Shown piece by piece: positions 44,229 through 56,176 of a DNA stretch of 64,000 nucleotides. This stretch comes from Opisthorchis felineus. Taxonomy: Eukaryota > Platyhelminthes > Trematoda > Opisthorchiida > Opisthorchiidae. Both the position numbers and the translations under genes were made by a program. The DNA lies in NCBI GenBank assembly GCA_004794785.1, contig SJOL01007411.1, forward strand, positions 893,897-957,896. The letters run 5' to 3'. How positions within the stretch are numbered: the stretch's first letter is position 1; each line of letters starts with the position of its first letter. Under the pieces are notes generated by a model, which did not search any database, was not told the DNA's origin, and saw only the letters and a list, made by a program, of their open reading frames with translations.

Positions 44229-47200
44229 CAGTACATATAATGTTGTACCTTATGTCGTTATTTAATCCTCACCGTTTGGTTCCTAGTGCTTGGCTTGCCA
44301 GACTGCCAGCATGCAACAACAGGTTTTGTTGCAGATAGCAGTCAGCATTATGGTTGACACCCATTAGGGTTTTCTGAGGTACACAGTCCCCATTGGAGGA
44401 CGGGGGAGAAAGTAGGCCACAAAATCACCCTGTTCAAATGGTTATCAAGTTCACTGTTAGGCCTTTCCATTTTGTGTACGTTACCGGAATGCTGGTGTGA
44501 CAACGACCGTGGATAGACTCGCTGATGAGGAGTCTTCTCAAATGTTGCAAGTTCGGTATGGAACAGCCTACGGATGATATGCATTCCTTTAGCTCAGACT
44601 AACCAGTAAATTCCTCATTTGGGTGTTTCAAGGCTTGAGCTTAGTATCCCCTGATATATTCTCAAACTTAAAGATAATTTGGCCTTGACTATATGATGGT
44701 TCTAATAAAAAAGACGTAGGAACTGAGCAACTGCCGAAGTACCAGGTTTCAGCTAGGTGTACATAAATAGACAAGTTAGTTAGTAACACTGATAGTTGAT
44801 CAGATGGCCACTGATCTGCCTCCTCGACTGAGGACGAAACGTTTGCAAGCTAATTGCCGCGCCCAGCGAACAGATTAATGGCTATTTGGTCAACCACCAG
44901 CAAATGCATCCGAGCGACCAATATTTCGACACATATTGAGTAACAGTAAATGAATGGATGGGATATTCACCGAAACCAGGCGTTGGTCGAAAATCACACT
45001 CATTTTGTTTTTTTCCGGTCGCACACCTCTGAAAAATAGTCGAAAGCTAGATTATGACATCTTGGATACATGCATTTACTCGTAATTTTCTTGGATGGAA
45101 GTTTGAAGTCATTATCGGCGGTTGCATAAATCTACCGCAAATGTAATTATAAATTTTTGCAAAAATCAAAAAGTCTACTTAGATGTGTCGAAAAAACGCT
45201 GCAAATGTTGGCCGCCCTCTGTCATGCTCGCTGGTCATAGCAACCCCATGTCAATCATTCGAGTCTGACTTGGTCTTCAATGGAGTTTCGAGTCATCGTG
45301 CACCGACACAGACAACTGTTATTTCTGTCCCCTCCATTAGCACCGATAAGCAGTTCATTATGGTGCAGCGTTATAAAGACCCACTCCTACTTTCTCGCTT
45401 GCTTGGTGACCACCGATTTTTATCTCGACTAGTCTCGTTCTTAGGGTAGATTAGACCACATCGGCCTAACAAAGAAAGCAAACTCGTATCGCGTTTATCA
45501 GACTATTTCAAACGTAGGACTGGATGATACGGATGGATTGCATCCGAAATTAACGGTAAAGATTTTACTTTGGGGGTTGAAACGGGACATGCGGAAAGAT
45601 TTCAAAGCAATTTTCGAGATTAACAGAATTGGGGAATAAAGCACGCGGGCAGAGTAGTCGTTCGTTTATTCACTGACCTAAACAGTTTGCCTAGTTGGCT
45701 TACCTGTGCTATTAGCGTTTTCATTAAAACTAATTTATATAATGGCCAATCGTCGTTTTTCTTACTGGAATATTGGACAGTATTTGGTATGTTTGTTTGC
45801 AGCACCTGATTTGTACAATGGATCAGAAATATACACGAGGTTCTGGCTCCAATCTTCAAGTTGTAAGCTCAGTTATTGAACTCCATAACTTTTTGTACAG
45901 TTCAGCCCCCAAAATTTGTGTAGCCACAAACTATTCAAACTCAACCGAGCACACATCATGCAGCGATTGATTGGAACATCTCTCTATAAAATTTGAGCAC
46001 AAAGCATTGTAAGACTGTTAAAACGCTAATCTCTATGTGTTTTTAATAATTATTTATCGTCACTTTTACACAAGGAAAGTTCACCACTCTGTGACCATTA
46101 CTGAGGGAGAACTCAGCCCCAAGGGTGGAATTTCTTGACCCAATCGGCTACCTCTTACCTGAAACTGTGGTAAGTTTTCATGAATGGCAGCATCTAGCTG
46201 TAACAGTGGTTGAAATATCCAGCCTCCGGGATGCCTCCCTTTGGTCGGCCCTGTCAGAAAACAATTTATATACAATTTACATCTGACCAATTACGTCTAA
46301 ATCTCTAAGTTTTCAGTTATTCTTTTGATTCATCTCACCACATATCGGCATAACTGGAAGCAGACATATTGCATAACGCTGGGATATGTTGCAATATAGG
46401 TTGTTTGTATGGCAGTTCTCCAAGATGGACGTTTCAGTTGAGACCACCTTATTACATTTGCCTAGAAACTGATACCTTTGGGGATAGCATCTGAGATTTC
46501 AACCCAGATACTCAAATCTCCCTCGGGTATAATGTTTTCTCTCAAGAAGGGTCATGAGGCAGGAATCAAGAGTGTAATCATCGTTTCGCAGACCAGATCA
46601 GACCAAACCATTGTTTGGCTTTACACCATCAACTAAAAGTAGGTCCCCGGAGAGGGATCGCCAACATGAAACATCACCCGAGATGGTCACCATGCAACCT
46701 CTCTGTAAATATTTTTCGAATTTTAAAGTCTTAAAGTCACTCGCAGGATTTCGTGAAGAGGCACTTTTGGTGTTACTTAGGTAAGAGTGTCACATAAGAT
46801 GGCTGAAGGCTAAGTTATTGTTCATCCAGTCGTCCAATCAGTTAACCATTTGTTCCTGGTCCCCTTTTAAGGCTAATGTTACGAGACGGTAACACCTGTT
46901 AGAGAGTAAAATGGAGCCATTTCTCTGACCGCGCTAACCACTGTTTTAGAGGCCAGCTTTTGGTTGCGCGCTGGTGAGTGGGGCTACGGTGTTATGAAAA
47001 TAGCCTACTTAGAAATCACGATCGTTTTCGTGCGCGTTGACTCCCAACGGATTTAAATAAAAGCTCCCATTTACCAACTCATACAAAATGAACATCCGTA
47101 GAATTACAGAGATTTTCCACGTTTTGCATTCTCACCTACTGTACTTGAATAGTACTATGGCATAATTACATATATATAAGTACAATGTGGTATATTTCTG

Positions 47201-49004
47201 GAACAGTGGGTCTATTGGCGCAAGGCTTATTAGGTACCGAAGCAGCATCATAAATAACAAACGCAAACATCTCATTATGTGATCGACTGCTTCTTGTGAC
47301 TGTCCAATTATTCGTTGTCAGGAACAGGTTTTCTTGATCATTTTTTTGGAAGACGATCCCTAATAATAGCAACGATGCATTGCTTAACAGGTTTCGTACA
47401 GCCTTTTTATTCAAGATGCTGTTCGTTTCCGGTAACTACCTTATGGCAGCCCCTTAGAGGAATTCTGGCTTTTGAAATTTCGGAACCTCAACCTTCATAA
47501 TTTTAAGCCTTTTTATTATCATCTGAGTTGCTTGTAGATAGTAAACGGAAGATGACTTAAGGCTTATGAAATGCTCTCAGCCGACACACTGTCGCAGCGG
47601 AAAGGCATCCATTAGCTCACAAGAAGTAAAGGATATTCATATGCCAGAAAAGTAACTGACATAATTTGTTGGTCAAATTTGATCTGAATTCGGATTAAGT
47701 TTCAGGGCATTTTTTATTGGGTTGTAGAGGGGGTTATCCGGAAGTTAACTGTTTACGTGACCGCATACTGGCTGGACAGCGTCCTACATGCTCATGTAAC
47801 AACAGGAAGGCCTACCAACTAGACAAGTCTGAGTATAAATCAACGTGAGCTCAAACCCCCCTGGCTAGGTCGATAGGTCTCCACAAATCTTCCTTTCTTA
47901 CCGGCTCATTTGGTCAAAATAGTCGCGCACCCCTTTCAGACTATCGGACAAGAAACACGAGTGTTGTAGGAGACGACGAATATGTCTGAAGTATGACATC
48001 AATCAAGCAGGGATGTAATCGTTTGTCAAAATCTCCTTCACACCTCATGTTCACACCAACCCCTTGCCTGCGGCAAGCAGCACGCGTGTCACTTGTCACC
48101 TTTGGCTTTGCTTGTTACAGTCAAACCGAGCAAAAATGCTTCTTCCGCTCATCTGGTTTGCCCAAGACAGGGACGTGTTCAGCGTTCCTCTGAAGCATCC
48201 ATCATCAGCACGTGTGTCTGCTTTGTTTTATAAAAGAGACTCAATACTGACTGTTACAAACAATTACTGGTGTATCAAATGGGAAAGCTCGTTGTCACTT
48301 AGAAGAAAGCATCGAAATCTAGTCTAAAGCAACAGAAAAAGCAATAGTTATTCTAATTCGCCTCGCCACACAGTGTAACTAAATAGTTTGAGACGTGATC
48401 AATGGACTGTAATGTATGGCAGAAGAGAATTCTACTTTTCATTGTTTTCATTCTCGGGAAATTTCGGTAAAATGCGAATGAATGTAGTGTCTTTTAACTG
48501 TCCTGCAGTCGTCTTGTAAGTCACGTTTGGTAAGCCCAAGGGTAGATGTTATGAACTGTGCTAGAAACCATACTTGCATCACAGTCCTACGAAACTCAAC
48601 ATCGCAACCCAACAGTTTATTGAATCACAGTAAGAGAGGTAAGGTAAGAGTGACACCACTTATTACCTGGAACATAACAGAACCTCCTGCCTTGTAAAGG
48701 AGTTTATCTTTTAGTCACTCATGGCCACTTGCCTTCCGTTTCATGATCTTACTGATAAGATCCTGCATGTTTTGAAGAGAGGAAACATTATCCCAGTGCT
48801 ATACCTGTCTCTATCAGTTCGAAAAATTGAACGTGTCGCAAATCTTAGCACAAAATTATCGTTGCAGATAGGGCCTCTGGCTGAAGTATGACTAAGTGCA
48901 AAAACTAGGAACCTGGGTGCAGAGGAGGAGAATCCATAACTGAATTGTCCACTGTGATACATTAACTACTAACTACTACTACTAACTATAAAGTTCAGTT
49001 TAAC
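44229..49004. other. No recognised feature
   Basis: About 4.8 kb without a recognisable gene or matched repeat. Open frames stay below 90 codons. A TAC-rich stretch lies at 48963-48988. Confidence 0.35.
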
Positions 49005-49283
49005 CATAATGCACTACTCATACGGCTGCTGAAAATTCTTCGACAACCCACGACCGGTTTCGCCCTTCCTGGGGCTCATCAGGTAGGCGCAGTCCCGCCT
49101 GTCGCAGTCCCACATGTATCGCAATATCTCGAATATCGTAGCAACTGAAACATGAGGCGGCCTGGTGCAGCACATTCAGTTGCCTGGAAACATCACAAAC
49201 GAGAGATTCAGCTGGGTTCCAGGTGAGTCACTCGCAAAACCAAATTTGTTTGCGAATTAGTGTATTTCGCCAATTTCGGTTTA
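49005..49283. repeat. Hammerhead repeat, ribozyme (-) joined to tail (+)
   Basis: A minus-strand ribozyme module (49005-49100) is joined near 49110 to a plus-strand tail (about 49125-49283, with GAAACATGAGGCGGCCTGG and the CAGCTGGGTTCCAGGTGAG version of the tail). The head-to-head joint is not the native order, so an inversion or template switch occurred. Confidence 0.78.
49028..49095 (-). ncRNA. Type I hammerhead ribozyme, intact core
   Basis: On the minus strand: GCCTAC (49083-49088), CTGATGAG (49075-49082), stem II CCC/GGG around CAGGAA, CGAAAC, ACCGGTC, then GTGGGT (49046-49051). Upper stem I pairs over 6 bp with two G-U pairs, and cleavage is expected between 49052 and 49051. The lower stem-I arm is missing on the 5' side because of the rearrangement, so stability should be below that of 9902-10000. 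Confidence 0.78.
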
Positions 49284-49547
49284 ACCACTTTTGGACTAAT
49301 GTTTCTTCCAGCTTCAGAAAAACCCCACGATGTTGTGGACTCTTTAGTTAGGATAGTCTCCTGTCAATCTTCTTGTCAGCACAATTAAATTTCTGTGTAA
49401 TACGCACTGGTCCACAGTACATCACTACCAACCGACCCTTTGATTCTACGTTGGGACATTTACTTACTGCATGGTCCAGAGATTCGCAGTTATACTTGGC
49501 ATCATAGATGTCACACGTGTCAAGATGGAAGCACCCAATACTACTCA

Positions 49548-50125
49548 TGAAATCGATGAAAACTCCGGACAGCCCACTAACGGTTTCGCCCTTTTTGGGG
49601 CTCTTGAGTTAGGTCTAGTCCCCGATTCCCCATCATACCTGTTTTTTTCATTTACACTAAACAGTATGTATGTTGCTGTTTAATTTGATGTTGACGGAAT
49701 TAGCTTGTAGTAGGCTGTCCGGGGTTATCATCGACCATGTGAGCAGTACTGGATCACATTGAGAAATCTTGAATATCATTCCAACAGTATCATTCCAAAA
49801 CATGTGACGACATTTGTGCAACACTCCCAGCTGTCAGCACCAAGCTTGCTTGCGGTTAAATTTTTGTGACAATCTGCGTACAATTTGGTGTAAGACAATA
49901 AGGCTGGTGAGGATTAGGGAAGTAGTTCTACTTGATGAATCCCAAGAAGTGCGACATCTGTGGCGGGTTGCCTTATAAGTACCTTATAAATAGCAGTGAG
50001 ACATAATTCGACTACTGGAATATTTCTCAGAATGCAACATGCAGCTGCCTTTATTTGGCACATTCAGTCGAAGTCCATTATAAACTACATAGGTTGGTGA
50101 ATTTCGGCCGAGTTTTGCATGATCA
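49548..50125. repeat. Hammerhead repeat fragments, diverged
   Basis: A minus-strand ribozyme module (about 49548-49650) keeps CGAAACCG and the stem-II halves but has CTCAAGAG for CTGATGAG. A plus-strand 3' half (about 49710-49757) and a tail scrap (about 49765-49830) follow. Then come a plus-strand ribozyme module (about 49895-50003, TTGATGAA and TGCGACAT in the core places) and its tail (about 50020-50125). All are inactive by inspection. Confidence 0.6.
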
Positions 50126-53100
50126 CTAGAGCAGTGCCCGACCATAATTAGACATACGAAGCAGTATCAGAGGTTTCTGAGAAATCCGCTTCACAGCTAC
50201 CTGTTTGTATTACGCGCGCACTAACTTCTTGCTACAAGTGGCTGATTTATTCTTGGTAAAATCTGGCATAATTTGTCTGAAAGGGCTAGACGTTACTCAA
50301 ATACTTCATAGCAGTTCAGTTGCTCGAATGTTGGCTCTACACTCGATATTATGGGTTCGCGTTACTGGTAAAACCAATCAGGAGACTCGATTACAGTAGG
50401 GATTACTGGATAGTGCCTTCTTCTGTTAAAATGGGTTCCTTGTTATCCATACGACAAGTGTTGTGATAATCCAACGCATCTCACTAATTGACCACATTAT
50501 TTGTCAATTAGAACGTTCTTGCAGTCTATAAGATTCACTTTCTATCACGTTTCTTACACGATTCATTGAGTTTATATTAGTCAGATAGTAGAAGCTGCTG
50601 TACTGCGCACCATGTTACGCCAGACAATTAGGAATATTTGATCCTCAATAATTACCACCCCACACGATTGCTTGAAGTGCATAATTTCGTACTTTCGGGG
50701 GCTTCTTGTTATATTCCACATTTTTCTGCACATCTGTAACGCCGACCGTCCTGAGATCAGTCGCATACAGAAAGAAAGATATCTCGGATGAATTAATAGG
50801 GACGGGACTTGAGTGCTTACAGTTTTCTCTCTTGTGGACCTTAGAACAGAACCTCGTCAGGCTAGTCAGGCCAGTCATTGATAAAGGCATGCTGGTTCCC
50901 TGAATGTTCTTAAGCGGTGACAAATAATGTCAAATACATGTCTGGACATTGTGCGACTGGCCATGTTTACGACCGTGGTTACCAGAAAGCTAGTCACTAT
51001 ATTGACATTATATTTTCTATTCCATTTTATCCCGAGTAAACATAACACACGTTAGGCTCGCAAGAAAGTATTCCACTAAGTTTTATGTCACAAAGAAACA
51101 CCATGACTAGAGTACTCCGCAGTCTAAGTTTATGACCAGTTATCGGCTGGCTACTTTTAAGGTAGCATAGCGTTTGGATTTTCTTGCCTCCAAGTTAATC
51201 AAAACAGCTTCCGCTTGACGCGTCCCTTCATGTCTTCACAATCTCAACTCAACTCATTGTAACAACCACGTCCTTGAAATGAAACGGCTTGCTTTCGTCA
51301 ACTAGCAGGAAATTTGCATGTTAATTAGCTTTCTAGTCTCTCCTAACAATCCGCCGACTGGAGGATGGTGTTTGGCTGAGATTCATATAATTAATCCCAC
51401 TCAGACGCGAAGCTGATGCAACCAAACGAACAGACACATTATCACATCACCTGATTGCTCTCATGCTCTGTGTTAACTGTGGAAAACAGTAATATTTTCT
51501 TGAGTAGAGCGCCGTAATGGGAAGCATCTATGTTGCAAAAATGTTGTCACAACTCTCTCATCATTTGTTTGTTCGCAGGTTAAATTGTACGGACCGGCCA
51601 CAGGTTGTTGTTCAGTGTTGATAACTATCCCTATTATATCATTCATTTTATTTGGTAACCGGAAGAGTTGTAGAAGGGCGTATTTTCTAGGGTTTGTGAT
51701 TCCTTAACCAGACATCTTTCACAGAGAAGGACCTAGGATTAAATTCCACTGGTTTGCTCATTTTTACTTATCTTAAGCTCGGAGGCACTTTATCCTCCTA
51801 ATGAGGCTTCTAAATGGGGGACATTTCGGCTGGACACAAGTTATTCATTACTGGTGATACCTTCATCAAAATTCTCATAGGGGCATCATTCTTAACCAGG
51901 CGAACTGGTTTTAAGACGATGAAGTCAGAACTTCATCTGAAAAACCTCTATTAGTAGAGATTTTTACCTAGTATCACTTGTCACTTTTTCCGTCAGGTAA
52001 ATGTGTTAAAGCTGGCAAAGGTCTATGATATTTAGAAAAACTATTTGAAGGGGGATCACCAGACGGGTCGCAGTAATACTCCAAGAGCATCCATCTATCT
52101 CAAAACGGTAGCACCCAGTAAATATCGCCAGCTAAACCAAACCGAACTAGGTACACGGATGTCCATCGGAAACAAGTGACATGAAATTTCCGTGCTTATT
52201 GCTTGTCGGTGACTGTTACTTCAGCCCTGCAAGCGGGGTGTAGCTAACGAAAGCAAATGTGTCGGCACATTATTGCAATGACTGAACTGCGTGCACTGAC
52301 GTAGTTGACGATTTTAGTCAGCAGCCGGAGATTGCTTAGTCAACGGTATATTAGTATGCAACGCATAGTTACATGGGTAAGTAGTCAGCGTGGTAGAATG
52401 TTTATGGAAAAAAATCTCTACTTTGTAACTCATTTGCGATGCCAAAGTCTCCACTTATTTGCGTATAACACTGCCTATAATTGACATATAAATGTTCAGT
52501 CGTAAATAGTTCGCGCCAAGGGTGCTTCAGTTCATTGAACTAAACAGGGGAGTTTGGTAACAGGAAAGTTTCAGAAACATCACTTAGGCCAAACAGCTCT
52601 TCTAACGTAACTAGTGAGTCGATTGAGAGCCGATCGCACGTATAACACGTTCATCTCAAGCATATGTACTGTAACTCTGGATGTTTTTCAAATATCCCAG
52701 GTATATTAGAGCCCATTCTCATCTTTTGATATTTTGGTCGGGTCTTAAGTTAGGTGAAGGTCGCAGCTGTTTGGGATTTTATTGCTACTAGGTTTACCTC
52801 TCCCACTGAAGTGAACTAGAAATGCAAAATTTCAAGAAGGCAAAATACTAGGAAACAGTTAAGGTACGGTGGCTACATCCACATTTGGATTTGTTTGTCG
52901 TTTGGTGCACCACCTTCCAGGGCTGGTTACTGGTACGCATCCCCAAAAATCTTGTGAGTTATCTGGCTTATATGGCAGGGTTGGCGAGCTTGTTATTCAT
53001 CTCGGACCATGCTGACTAAAGTTTCTGGTGATCAGAATCATTTTAAAGACCACCATGAGGCGTCGAAATCTGTTGTGAATTTCAGTCGCTTGTAACATGT

Positions 53101-54237
53101 GCTCTGTGTTGATGGTTTTTAATCCGTTGCGTTTTCTCTAAGATGATTCTTCAGGGATATCGTGAACTCTCCCCAATGCGTGTAGATCTGCTGCATTAAA
53201 TTTGCGAATCGATTGTGCTCACAGCTTCAAGAAGCTGAAGTTTCTGTGCGGTTGACCAGTTTAGGACCGTTACTAGTGCAAACAATGAGTAAGCGACTAT
53301 GGGTTGTCTTTCTGTGGTCATTAAAGTGGTCAGACAGTTCCCTTTGTCACCGACTACCTTAGTCCTTACTGTGCTAGTCTACCGTTGGTAATGTCACAAC
53401 TGATGAGGTAATGCAATAAGTTGACATAGCTGGTAACTAGTGGTTGTGAAATGGAATAATGATGTCCCATCGACAGAATAGCTTCTCCCGTACAGTTGCC
53501 GAGCCAGCTAAAAGCAAGTGGGTCAATATATCAGGCATCTAAATGAATGTTTTGTGGTACCGTCTGACAACCAAACGTAAAGAGACTGGTGGGGAGGAAG
53601 TCAGATGGAATAACATCTGTTCCTGTCCACACGTAAGATGGCATTAGCTACCTAAGGTTATTTATTGTGTCTACTCTTACTGAAAGGCATTCATGGCTCT
53701 TTTTCTGATTGCTTTGAAAGGATCAGAAGGAAATATAGTTAACGGCGACAAGATCCAGCCGCCTTTATCAGTATCATGGTACAGAATATTCCGACTTGGC
53801 TGCTGAAGATATAAACTAGTGCAACGTACTGTTTCCAATGAGCCGTTGCTTTGCCTTGCGAAAGGTCGCAAATTAGTTGACGGGTACCACGTATTCATGG
53901 AGTAGAGTACTGCGGGCTACGCAGTGAGTAGGTGGGGAGTTACATTAGGGATATCAGAGAAAATTTACAGTAACTTTCTTTCCTACCTAGAGACCTGTTA
54001 GGAGAACTGGACAGAAATGATAAATTCTGGTAATGAATTGAATCAACCTTATCGTGATATGACTGTCTGTGAGCCTCATCTACTTCTTAAGCTATAATAA
54101 AGGATGTCAATGCAGCCTCCAAAGCATTGTCGCACGACGTTGGTCGGTGGACAGAAGTCTGGTATACACGGTCTCCTGGCTATTCAAGAGACCAGGAGGC
54201 TCCAGGTTTGGGTCAGATCACCTATCGCAACCCTTAC
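50126..54237. other. No recognised feature
   Basis: About 4.1 kb without a gene or matched repeat. The stretch 50930-53670 lacks even moderately long open frames. Small hairpins such as CTCCTGG/CCAGGAG near 54174-54201 are not convincing. Confidence 0.4.
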
Positions 54238-54577
54238 AGCTCACGATATCTTTCATCTTTCTTGGGGCTCATCAGATAGGCGAACTCCTCAATTTTCCGT
54301 TAACCGCATGTTCTACTACTTGAACCCAAAGTTTACGAGATTCGCGAAATACACTCACTCACTCATTTGGTTTTAACCGGAGGCTCAGCCGAATCTCTCG
54401 TTTATGATATTTTCCAACAAATATGCTCCACAAAAGCAACCTCAGTGCTTACTATTTGGGTTCGAGTAGAACATAAGGTTGGCGGAAACTCATGGACTGC
54501 GCCTACCTGATGAGCCCCAAGAAGGAGGAAACCGGTCGTGGGCTGTCGAAGAATTTTCAGCAACCTTATGAGTAGTG
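54238..54577. repeat. Hammerhead repeat, ribozyme(-)/tail(-)/ribozyme(+)
   Basis: A minus-strand ribozyme module (about 54238-54326) keeps CTGATGAG but has a damaged stem II. A minus-strand tail (about 54344-54435) follows, then a nearly complete plus-strand ribozyme (54475-54567). The latter has CTGATGAG (54517-54524), GAAACCGGTC and stem I GCCTAC/GTGGGC intact. Its stem II closes poorly because CGAAA became GGAAA and one more base changed (AGGAG for AGGGC). It may cleave weakly. Confidence 0.78.
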
Positions 54578-56027
54578 TATTACGTCTATGGCGACCTGTT
54601 TTTTTTAAAGGTTGGACTGCTCCTGTGGTCTTAAGTCCACCATCTCTCTTTTGCTGTCAGGACTTTGGCTGACAGTCATAACTGCCCTGCAATTATTTCA
54701 GCCTACATCCAACCGCGAAATACATATGTAAACGCAACCCCACGCCACTTTGGTCGTCGCGTGAAGGTATCAGCAGGACGGATAGGCGAAAAAATGCAAC
54801 CACTGACGCTTCTTGTCTTTCTTTATCATTATCCTCTAACTGTCCCCTAGTCTTTTCTTTAGATAAGTCTGTCAGGTGCCTAGGAAAGTGATCGACATAA
54901 TTTAACCCCTAGCAACTTTTGCAACTAAAACCTTGTTCTTCCTTTCAGCATAACTGGAGCCAGCGTGGTGATCCGTAAGCGAGCACCTGTCAACGAAGCA
55001 GAATAATTATAGCAGAAAATCAAACTTACCAAACTTGGGCGGTCGGTGATAAGCAAGTCCAAGAGTCTAGCTCCGACGTGACTCTCAGATGCATCTTTTC
55101 CGTTCCAAGGTGGAGGTGTCTTGTTTTTTAATTGTTACCTAAGGATATGGAGCTTTTTCTCTACGTCCCTTTTATTCAGCTCTTTACTAGGGTATTCTTC
55201 CGTCCTGGTTGTACGACACTGCTTTTGTTGCCACTGATGGTGGTATGATGATAATGGTGATGATGGTCATGACGATGATGATGATGATGAGATGGGGCTT
55301 TTTTGTTTAAGAAGAAGTTCTCAATGGATATTGTCGCCCGGTTGTCGCCGCAGAAATAGGAAGTGTGTAGTTATTTTAGTCGGCAGGACAAAAGAAGAAC
55401 TGTTTCCACGAACGAAAATGAACATAATCATTCACCCAGTAGCTGTCTGTAGTGAGCAAAATAACGGAACAAATACAATTGTCTTCTGTTGTGATATCTG
55501 TCACGTGACTTCAAATGAAATAGGAATTTCCGTTAATAGGTAGTAAAACAGTTAATATTTTAGGACGCTAGTGTTTTACACACAGACGGTTTTCCGCCAG
55601 AAATATCATGCCACAACTCTGACAAGGTTAAACCCAACAAACAAATGCCAGCTCACGTAGGTGTCACAATGAACAGAACGACTATTCCCCAGTGACCCAT
55701 CATGCAGGTTTACAGAACAGCGGTAATAAAACTGCGACAACGTTTGCCGGAATGCGGCATGTCAAATTTAATAGGCGATTCATTTATGTCTCCATTGAAT
55801 TGCACAATTTTTTGGAGATAGTGGACTGTGTTCCGTGTAAATAGAGGCAAGGTAAACCTGGCGACATTTACCTAACGGCCAGCCAGCGTGAGAAATGAAG
55901 ACAGGAACTGTGCATTTCCTGAATGTCATGGCTAACCTATATAAAAGGGACATACTTCTTATATACGACACTTGAAGAATGCACGGATGACTCACACTGC
56001 AGAAGAAACTTTGTGCTTTGTATAGAC
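54578..56027. other. No recognised gene; GAT-rich microsatellite
   Basis: An imperfect GAT repeat lies at about 55239-55290. Nothing else was recognised. Confidence 0.5.
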
Positions 56028-56176
56028 GTGATACACCACTCATAAGTTTGATAAAAACTCCTCGACACCCACAACCGGTTTCGTCCCTTTTGAAGAACAC
56101 CATAAACCAGAGATTTAGCTGAGTTCTAGGTGAGTCTCATGTGAAAACTAAATCGGTATGCAGATGAGTATGTTAG
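56028..56176. repeat. Hammerhead repeat, chimera of ribozyme 3' half (-) and tail (+)
   Basis: A minus-strand ribozyme end (about 56031-56092, with CACCCACAACCGGTTTCGTCCC on the plus strand) breaks off in the stem-II loop. It is joined directly to a plus-strand tail (AACACCATAAACCAGAGATTTAGCTG to GCAGATGAGTATGTTAG). The breakpoint lies inside the ribozyme core, as in the copy at 21118. Confidence 0.7.

Noticed and set aside
44520..44560. CTGATGAGGAGTCTTCTCAAATG as a ribozyme core
   Set aside because: CTGATGAG and a small stem are present, but GAAA is absent and no stem I partner is visible.
44809..44850. Hammerhead-like CTGATCTG...GACGAAACG with a CCTC/GAGG stem
   Set aside because: The CTGATGA box is wrong, there is no GTC/NUH triplet after a plausible stem III, and no flanking repeat modules.
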